NCBI GenBank assembly: GCA_905178155.1 | Contig: CAJINV010000009.1 | Location: 3,218,768 to 3,282,767 of the forward strand | Reading direction: 5' to 3' | DNA length: 64,000 nucleotides | DNA from: Amoebophrya sp. A120 | Lineage: Eukaryota; Sar; Dinophyceae; Syndiniales; Amoebophryaceae | Shown: positions 56,001 to 64,000 of the stretch, piece after piece | How positions within the stretch are numbered: position 1 is the stretch's first letter | Layout: each line of letters opens with the position of its first letter | The notes under the pieces: model-generated | The model's input: only the letters and a program-made list of their open reading frames with translations | Told to the model about the DNA's origin: nothing | The model's database searches: none | Made by a program: the position numbers and the translations under genes

Positions 56001-59000
56001 CGTTGGGAAAGACGGTGGGACGCGCAGACGGTGTTGAAGTATTTGGAAATGGGAAATGAGCAGAATGATGCGAGTTTGCAGCCCTGCCAAGGGACCACCA
56101 AGACCCGGAAGAATCAAAAGCTGCTGAAAATGCCGAAAAATCTGGTCAATGAAGAGGACATGAAGGGAAAAACGACGAAATGGGAAGGCCATCGGCTGTC
56201 GGACATTCACGAAGAAGAATTTATCGAGCAGACGTCGTTACCGCTGCTAGCGAAACAAGAAATGAACTATTCCTACAACTCGACATTCGGTGCTACGGAC
56301 GCGGAGAAAGCAGAGCTATTGGCACGACGACAGGACGGACTTGAACACATCCAGGATGGTCGCGGCGGCGCTACGGCGGGACAAATCGAGAAGGGAATGC
56401 TTGAGACGGGTAGTGAAGAAAAGAAAATGAGAAACGTCAACGTCCGAGAGGTTGGACTTGGAAATGAAGCAGCAGAAGAACACGAGCCAGAGTTGGCATC
56501 ATCCTCAGAGGAAGAGCAAGAGAAGATGGATGAAAAGGCTGAGAAAGCTGCGGCATTGATGTCGCAACAGCAGCAGGTCGCGCAAGGAGCCGCTGCCGAA
56601 GGTTTTGCTTCGGAAAACAACAAAACAGCATCGCTAACTTCTGCAACACAAACTTTCGACAACGAGGACGAGCAGCGAAACACGACACCAAGTGTTGCAC
56701 GTGACGAAAATGAGGACCCGTTTCAAGAAGACAAATTTCATTCCATGACAGCAGATCCCTCCTCATCATCGACATCTTCCGCATCATCTCCTTGCGCCGC
56801 TTTCCTGGCCTCATCGCTCTCAACCATCATCATCACCATCATCGCTGTTTGTCTCCTCGCGGGCGCTACTGGCTTGGCAGTTCATATGGGCAACGTGAGC
56901 GAGGGGAGCAAACAGAAAGCAGAGCTGGGATCTTCAGGAGACGGTGATGCTTATCCGTTTGGCGGCTTCGGCGGCGGGCACAAGCCGAACATTTTAGTCC
57001 CGACGAGAATCTTCAACGGGGATGGAGGCGGTGGTGGTGGTGGCGGCGGTTCACCTAAAGGGACCTCCAGCGGTCGTCCACCAACAGGTCGAGGAAATGA
57101 TGGTCAGGGCGGGAACGCTGGAACAACAGCTCCTTTGCAGCAACCAGATCCTCCTGCGAGTTCTTCATCGGGCTTGTTGAGCCTCTTCCCCCCGGGACCT
57201 GTTTCCCGACCAGAGTTTCTAGCACCGGCGAAACCAAAACCAAAACCTGCAGCACCGACGGGTGGTGCGGCAGCGCCAAAACCGGCACCGGTCGCTTCCG
57301 CTTCTGCTACACCGGTTGCAGCTTCTGCTGCACAGGTTGCAGCTGCTGCTTCCGCCAGCCCACCAACAGTGCTTCCCGCTGCGACGGTGCCGGCTCAACC
57401 GGCAGTTGCTGTTCAACCGAATGCGGCAATTCCATCAACTGCAACTTTTGACCCGGAGGCGCAAGAAGGTCAAGCAGAAGCTCATGCAGATTCAGTATCG
57501 GCCGCCCCGTCTCCGTCATCATCTCCTCTGGATGAAAGTGATCGTGCAGATGAAGTCGCAAGTGCTCCAGCAGCACAAGAAACGACGATCAGTGAAGATG
57601 AAAACCAGTCGGCGCAGGAACAGGCACACCAAGAAAGCCAAGAAGGAATACAGACTGGAACTAATGATCGTCAGGCGCAAGAAGTAGAAGAAGCACAAGC
57701 AGCCCAACAGGAGGAACAGCAAGGCGAAGGACCGCGAAGTGGAACGCAAGCAGACGGTGGTAATAGTACTGACCACTCGTCTTCCTCCACTGGAGATATC
57801 GGTTTGGGAACAAGTGCTGCAGCTTCAGCGGGGAATACCGGCAACAGCGATCCTGATCATGCAACGTCGAATCCGAGTCACGACAGCGGTGTGGGACGTC
57901 AGCAACCAGCTGCTTCAGGCACAGGAGACGTCGAGCGAGAACGGACGCCGGAACCAAACGGCGACGGTATTGAAACTCGTGGATCTTCCACTTCCGGTGT
58001 CGCCTCAGATCTAAATTCACCAGGAAGAAGTTCTGGGACAGAACCGACTGGCGAAAACCAGCAACCGCAGCATTTTACAACAAGTACGGGAACGGCAGAC
58101 ACCGATCGGACAAATAAGACGACATTTGCGCAGGGCCACAGCACTCCAACTTCCGGAAGTACTGCTTCCGGTGGAGGCAGCGCCTCTTCAACTTTCTTTT
58201 CCACCGAAGCCGACGGCACAAATCATGATTTACGGCGTGCGGACGCACTGTCCGCAGGCGAAACTCTGCCTATGGGTGCTGCCGCTGGAAGCGGATCATT
58301 AGATACTGGCGAATCTCATGCTCCCCCGGTGGCTGTGGGAGATGCAGCCAGCGGCTGTCCCCCGGGAGGGCGAGAAGATGCAGAGGCTTTGCGGACGTCT
58401 GCTGATCCAAGTTGCCCGCTCCGCCCGAGCTCGCGCTCGCCGCCCGGAAGTGTCCGTCGTGGGGGTAGTTCGGACGCTGGATCGAGCGGTCGGTCCGCTC
58501 GCGGAAGGGGACGGAGGGGGCGATCTAGCTCGGTTGGTTCTACTAGTTCGAAATCATCTGACAGCGATTCAGACTCAGAATCCGATTCCGACAGCACGGA
58601 AAGGCGACCAACAGGCCCAGGAGGTGGCTCGCCGCCGCCGACTCCGAGGCCCGGCGGGAGTTCGTCCAGCACTGCAGTATGGCGGCCGAGAGGCAAAGCA
58701 GCTGCAGCAGAGCCACTTGTCCCGGAGGTGGCCCCAGAACCAGTTTCGGAGGCAGACCTCGCAGCGCTGAAAACCAGGCAGGAGGAGGGGCAAAGCTGCG
58801 AAAGCCTGTTTTTGAAGGTTTTGGCTGAATTTTTGGCTGAACTACAGATGGGCGACAAGAAGCCAAAGGATTTCTGGAACCCAGAAATAGATGACGGCAG
58901 GGACTACCTGCAAGAAGCAAGAGATCAATTCGCAGCAGCCGGCGGACACCTAGGGCAGACAACTGCACTTGATCCGGACATTTGGACGGTACTTATTCTT

Positions 59001-60202
59001 GGTCTCTTATTCTTTTATTCGCAAATTTGTAATTTTTGTTCATTTTGTTTTGTCACCGGTTTACAAAAAAAAGGACAATGCAGTGAAAGTCGACAAAGCA
59101 AGCAAGACGGCTCGTATTGATCCCCAGCTATGTTTCTTTGTAGTCGATGCTCCATCAACTTCGGAGCGGGCATTTTTTGGTGTCATAGTACTTGGAGATC
59201 ATGTTTATTTCGCTTTGCTTCCTAGACACACTTCCTTTCCTTTGCACTTCCAGGTTGCAACGATTATGACCATGATGCCACACTGTTATGGAAATTTTCG
59301 TGCCTTCGATTTGCGAGCCATGAATAGTTGGCCATGGTTGGAGATTGATGTTTACGAAACAAACCGGTTGCAGACGACCCAGTGCCTGCCTGCAGAAGAC
59401 GAGCCCTTTTTCAAACACGTGTTAAACTTTTTTCACGAACGAATTCCAAGCACCACGAACTCTGCGTCCACATCTCTCGTAGTCTGGGAACACCCTTTGA
59501 TTTTGGTTCCGGAGCGTCTTGAACCGGACGGGCGAAGCGGGTGGACTCCCATTTCTGCCAACGTCTCCGAGTCTGGTCGTGTGATTCATGAGGAGCGATG
59601 CCGCATCGGAATGGCTACGGAATATCTTTTCCAAGCTCAAAATTGCGTTCACGAATTTGGACCCACGAATTTTGACGACCTACCATATGGTACTTGTGAT
59701 CATCTCGCATTTCACTCAAACATGGTTCTGTTTCACATTCATTGATGATATGGCGTATATCTAGCGAGGAAAAGTTACGTGGCATTTAACATCCTCAGGT
59801 TATTGCCTTGATACGGGTCCTCGAGAGAAACTGAATCTAGATGAGAAGCCTGAACACTGGCCAGAGAAGGCGATTGCCGAAGAGCAGACGCGGCACAGCA
59901 AAGGCAGCACTGAACCATTGGTGCACCCGAAGTGGCACGAAACGTTTCGCGCAGAGTTTTATCGGCGGGCATCCTTTTGGAGACGTGGATCGACAGGATC
60001 AGGGGCAAAGTGGAGCTACATACATTTTCGGTGGAATTGGATCAAGGCTCGATTAAAGTCTCACCGGGATCAAAATAACAACAGAATAGATTGGAAATTT
60101 GCTACCGATTCGTTTGTCTACAAGACGGACTCCTTCTGTCCAACAGATGAATCAGTGCGGGCGGAGTTTGCATCCCTTCAACAAAAGATTCCCTTCGCCT
60201 AG
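53088..60202 (+). CDS. MPS1/TTK-like kinase with membrane segment and one module, duplicate copy (about 2170 aa)
   Basis: Exons: 53088-55246, 55475-58988, 59254-59689, 59799-60202; 6513 nt, one stop. All kinase motifs of the copy at 35892 are retained (RIGKGGSAEVFE, YALKVV, LIHFDLKPANFL, VSDFGLAR, YMPPEAF), as is the membrane segment. Length differences in the low-complexity parts are multiples of three (for example GNRNAHAGAG...GQGEG against GNGNAHAGAG...GEG, and a 9-base loss at WKFATD), so the frame has been kept. Only one module is present. The reading frame ends at the duplication edge (KIPFA then stop), so the second linker and module 2 were never copied. It may be functional, given the preserved frame over 6.5 kb. 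Confidence 0.8.
55247..55469 (+). mobile_element. Introner element within the kinase domain (copy B)
   Basis: 223 bp; ends TATGAGAGGGAATTG and CTTTCTTTCCCCTCCCATA. Removal with 55470-55474 joins ADCG-LHSFLRKN. The body differs from copy A by several indels while the flanking exons are nearly identical. Confidence 0.8.
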
Positions 60203-61124
60203 GGGTTTATACACTGTGCGCAGACCATCGCAATCGATGAGCAGACCACTGATTCGAGATAAGAACTTGAAGATAGGTCTCGTGGCGCAGCCCACAACTT
60301 AGTCGCCCGTTTTGCCATCGAGTTCCTTTTTTGATTGCATGGCGATTCGGAGCTAAAAATGATGCAGCGATGTGCATTTTCGATACGCGGATCTACATCT
60401 AGTTCTAGAAAGAACCAGCAAGAAGAAAGATTTAGTTTCATTTTCGACTTGAGATGGATCCATTAATTTGTACCAGAGCATCGAGTCAGCTGTCCGGTTA
60501 AGTACCGTAACCAAGGAAAGAGCGCTGGTTTTTTGCGGTTGATCATTTTCTGCTGTGTTAGCGAGAATATTGATTTGAAGATGATGAAATTGGGTTTCTG
60601 GCTGGATTGGCTTCTCTGCTCCCCCACCGGCTACTATTCTGGGTTCGACTATCTATTCATTAAAGCCAGTATCTTCTAGTCATTATCATTTTGATGTATT
60701 TGTTGTTTTGCTCCTTTGCTTATGTTTATGACGGCCAGCTACAACGCAAACACTTTACTTCAATTTTTACAGGCAGGCATGGGCTAACCGTTGGTGTAAT
60801 TTTTTTGTTCACTTGGTTACTGTTGTAAGCTTTTTGATATGTAGTTTTGGAATTTGAAATGTGTCAACTATTTCATTGCCCCGTAGCAAATCCCCTCATT
60901 TGTAGAATTTGTAGGATACGGATATTTTGATTTTCATTCTCTTCCTGTCATATGACTGCGGATTGACGGCATTGTGAAATCCAAATCATGTTGTGCATCA
61001 CGAAAGCAAAATTGTATTTCGGTATTAAATTTTTTATTGGAAGGACGACGTTTCTTCTTGTGTCATTCATGATCTTTCGTGAGTGTAGAGCCTATTAGTG
61101 GCAGAGAATCAAAGCAGGATGGTG
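60203..61124. other. AT-rich intergenic region
   Basis: Downstream of kinase copy B and unrelated to the region after copy A. No open frame of note. Confidence 0.6.
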
Positions 61125-61419
61125 CTAAGGCGACTGCGAAGGTCGGGCATTGTGCTTCGCTTTCTTTTCGCGAACAGCTTCTTCGATGTCGGCTGGACGG
61201 TGAACAGCATTGTTGGTCATGGAAAAGTGCAGGATCACCGTGATCTCGTCGGAAAAGTACAGGCACAAGAGCAGCAGGCAGGCACCGGAGAACAAGATAG
61301 TATTAGTGGCAAGAAACATAAACATTCCAAGGAAAAGGACGACTGGCATTGCGGCAGCAATAATTCTCAACAGACTTGCGATGGAGCCATCCCAGCTGCA
61401 GCGGTAGGTGAATGCGAAG
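61125..61419 (-). CDS. Possible terminal exon of a minus-strand membrane protein
   Basis: Read on the minus strand, a frame runs from a GACATCACAG acceptor at 61420 to a stop at 61125. It encodes SFAFTYRCSWDGSIASLL, then two hydrophobic stretches (VVLFLGMFMFLATNTILF and ACLLLLCLYF), then a charged tail (DIEEAVREKKAKHNAR). Composition and topology look genuine, but the upstream exons were not found. It would be divergent from the gene at 61599. Alternative: chance frame. Confidence 0.4.
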
Positions 61420-61598
61420 CTGTGATGTCAAGCCAAAGATGCCAGAGCGCTGTGAAAAGCAAAACTGTACCTGAAAGTCGCCTATGTACAGGAGGTATAT
61501 CTACTTTAAGTACGGTACGATTTTTGGGTTCTAGATCCCGAGCTCGAGCGCGACTCTACACGTGACAATCATAGACAATCGAATCACGCGAGTGCATC

Positions 61599-63360
61599 AT
61601 GAAAGTGCCGCACGTGAGAAAAGTTGTAGGACTTCCTCTCAATGAAAATAATTCAGGTTCGTGTTTTCCGTTCTTCGCGGCAGCGCTACGGGATTGGCGT
61701 ACTGGAACGGAGCGGCAGGTTAGGTTGGATAAAACCCAATCCTCTGTTGATGGGGCCATGCGTGACTTCACGACTGCCGAAAAGAATCCGACAGGGCGCA
61801 AGGCCGCTGGTAGCCAGACAAGTCCGGACGCGAGATCAGGGCGGAGTACCCGAGCTCCACCAGCGGGAAGACAAAATTTGCCGCGAGAACAATTAGCGCC
61901 AGCTCCTCAAGAAGCCATTGCTCCAGCTCTGCCGGTCGGTGACCAAGCAGACGAAGACTTGCTCAGCAAAATCATGGGCGCGGAAGCGGGCCTCATGTTC
62001 TCCGGTGAGAAAAAACTGCTCAACGAAAACCAAGGGGTTTTGAGTTTCCTTTCCGCCCAAGACGTCGGAAAGCTGTTGCAGTCCACTAAGGCCGGCTTCG
62101 GTGGAAAAGTTGCTGTTGCAGCCCATGCGCAGCACCGCAGTGACACTGCCATGGAGAGCCGTACAGAAAGCTGTGAGGATCTCTTTCTTGAGGTCTTGCG
62201 CGAACGGATTGGAGCGAAGCGACCCGAGGATTATTGGAATAGGCAGATAGACATGGGGGTCGATTACCTTGAACATTTCCTCTCCCAGATGCATCGCGAC
62301 CGAAATGCATGGAAACTTCATCCACCGCAGAGAATCACATCGCCAGGGGAAAAACCGAAGCATGATTGGACCGTACTTTATAATATATACTTCATAAATT
62401 CATCATAAAAGCCTTTTTTTGTCAGCATTTAATCGCATTTGATTTGCCGTGTGGCTGTGTTTTCGTTCTTGGCAACGCCAGCGGTATCTTACTGGAAAAG
62501 TCTTGCCCGATGACTAGCTACTGGTTAGAAGATTTGACAAACTCTGATGTTGAAAAAGATCAGTCATTTTTTCGCACTAATAGGTTTACCTGTTGATGAC
62601 GATGGCGTCAGAAACATGTGGGCCCGCAGCACCACATCGGCGCGCGGATAGCACCAACAAGTGGCTCCTGTACAACTCAAAAGCTCTGGCCACGGGTTGT
62701 CACAGAAACGATCGAGCTTTCTTCCGCGAAGTCCTAGATTTTTTTCACGAGGATGTGCCGGAGCAGAGAAGGTCTTTTATGACGAGGCTTCTCAAACGAG
62801 ACACGCAGTCAAAGGTAGTGATCTGGAATCCGCCTAAAACCAATTCTTTTTCTCGGCAGCGTGCCGGCGGCGGTCCACCTGTACGGCTAGTGGACATGTC
62901 TCTGAACCCGAATCAAAAGGCCTTGGATGAGAGGTGTCGGCTCGGGATGGCGACCGAATTTCTTTTCCAAAAACCCAGCCAAGTATACGGACGCTATTTC
63001 CCGGTTCGATTGGGTTATTGCTTGAACACATCCGCGGATCTGTCAGATGACAATGGTGCGAGGCCATGGATAAACTTTTTTCATCGTGATCCTTTACCGC
63101 TTGACGCGCAATATTACACTGCGTTTCGGAAGATGTTCCGGAAGATAGCGCAGAAGTGGCGGACCGATTCTGATGGCTCGGACCTTCGCTGGTCGTACGA
63201 TCAGCTGCAGTGGGACTGGCGGAGCTTACATGGGAAACGGTTGAAACACACGCGTGAGTATCGGGGAAAGCATCCAAGCCTGCCCGTGCCGGTGATGTTA
63301 GCCGACAGGCCTTCAGAGTTTCTCGTCCAGGTTCCAACAAAAATCCAGGATGCCGTGTAG
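61599..63360 (+). CDS. Kinase-less module protein, two exons (516 aa)
   Basis: Exons 61599-62372 and 62584-63360; 1551 nt, one stop. GT-AG intron (ACC|GTACTT...AATAG|GTTTAC) at the codon shared by all family members (DWT|VYLLMTMASET). Motifs: AGLMFSGEKKLLNENQGVLS, ESCEDLFLEVLRERIG, KRPEDYWNRQIDMGVDYL, AFFREVLDFFHEDVP, VVIWNPPK, ERCRLGMATEFLFQ, LGYCLNTS, FRKIAQKWR, DLRWSYDQLQWDW. This is the least interrupted member and the best template for the module. No clear signal peptide from the first ATG. No known domain recognised. Confidence 0.8.
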
Positions 63361-64000
63361 CGGATTATGTATGTATAGTCTTGTCCTGAAGACCTTTTGC
63401 GGAAAAAGTAGCGGACTGATTTAATCATCAGACCACATGAAGCACACTTTATATTATAAGGTTGTACGGAATTGAGATGATTCTCATACCATTATCACGT
63501 TGTCGAGCACGTAATTCGTTAGGCTTATCGTTCTGATGTGCCCGAGCCAAGTGTCGAACAACTGGAATCAAGTATTTTCCGCAATCCTTTTTCTGTACGT
63601 GCACGTCGTCGTGGATGTGCCTCTAAGCAAAGAAAGTGCTTCTAATAAACATGTCTTCGTCATCCACTTAGCTGCAACTTTGAGTACGAATGTGCTGTAT
63701 GTATGATGGCTACTTGCCCTTTAAGCAGAAATACACTTTGTATGACGTGTTGTTTTGTTGTTGATATATTTTTATGATTTTCAGACGTATGCTATATTTC
63801 TATTTGTAAAATGAAAATGCAGAGACAAAATATTCATTCTATAATTTGATTGTATGATCGTAATATCTGGATCTGGCGGTAGCAAGCTCATGCTTGTGGT
63901 TGTGGGCAACAGCCGCAGCAGGTCCGGCGAAGACGTCGAAGGCAGACCTATCTGATCTTTTTATGTTATTGTAGTGTGTTGCTACAAAAAAGGAGGATGA
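63361..64000. other. Intergenic region to window end
   Basis: AT-rich sequence after the 516-residue gene. No open frame, repeat or RNA gene recognised. Confidence 0.6.

Larger units (their letters stand above)
49696..60199 (+). repeat. Segmental duplication, copy B (about 10.5 kb)
   Basis: Same content as 32545-43018. At its left edge the string ACTTTTAGTACTTG occurs twice in tandem (49696-49709 and 49709-49722), while copy A has it once. The right edge is at about 60199, where the kinase frame meets a stop within three bases. Confidence 0.92.

Noticed and set aside
61098-61565. 155-codon + strand frame before the gene at 61599
   Set aside because: It lies opposite the more protein-like minus-strand membrane exon and has no homology to the module family or a splice link to 61599.
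1-64000. tRNA, rRNA or other structured RNA genes
   Set aside because: None was recognised by eye: no cloverleaf with matching TTC loop and no rRNA core sequence was noticed. A covariance-model scan would be decisive.

Overview
The window reads as nuclear DNA of a protist. Genes are split by many introns, and the products include an SR-type splicing factor, a ZRANB3-type fork-remodelling helicase, EF-hand proteins and MPS1/TTK-like kinases. Nothing looks bacterial. The most striking feature is that most introns are mobile introner elements: about 150-620 bp, terminal inverted repeats beginning TAT and ending ATA, flanked by 5-bp target-site duplications, with non-GT/AG ends. I infer an Amoebophrya-like syndinian dinoflagellate, because introners of this kind are described there. 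No rRNA or organelle marker confirms this. All confident genes but one possible exon lie on the + strand.

Layout. 1-785: tail of an EF-hand-like gene entered inside an introner. 2470-6583: 516-residue EF-hand protein, 11 exons, 7 introners. About 7690-12428: multi-pass membrane protein pieces joined across introners, one of them a 940-bp composite. 13478-24559: 2540-residue ZRANB3-like SNF2 helicase with C-terminal HNH nuclease, 13 exons, all 12 introns introners. 26023-33628: two-RRM SR protein whose first RRM is interrupted by a 4.8-kb intron made of a GC-rich satellite and a 33-bp minisatellite. 35892-45404: MPS1-like kinase with one membrane segment and two copies of an unfamiliar C-terminal module. 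47483-49630: kinase-less protein with the same module. 49696-60199: second copy of about 10.5 kb (copy A 32545-43018, offset about 17.16 kb), carrying a headless 3' fragment of the SR gene and a second kinase with one module. 61599-63360: another kinase-less module protein.

The two candidates for something new are the introner system and the five-copy module family. Introner: removing the element plus one 5-bp target copy restores each protein in frame, and elements of one family serve as introns in both orientations. Module: a conserved Cys/Trp-rich unit with an intron at an identical codon in every copy, fused to MPS1-like transmembrane kinases or carried alone. The summed exon lengths of the EF-hand, helicase, both kinase and both kinase-less models are all divisible by three with single terminal stops, which supports the exon boundaries given here.
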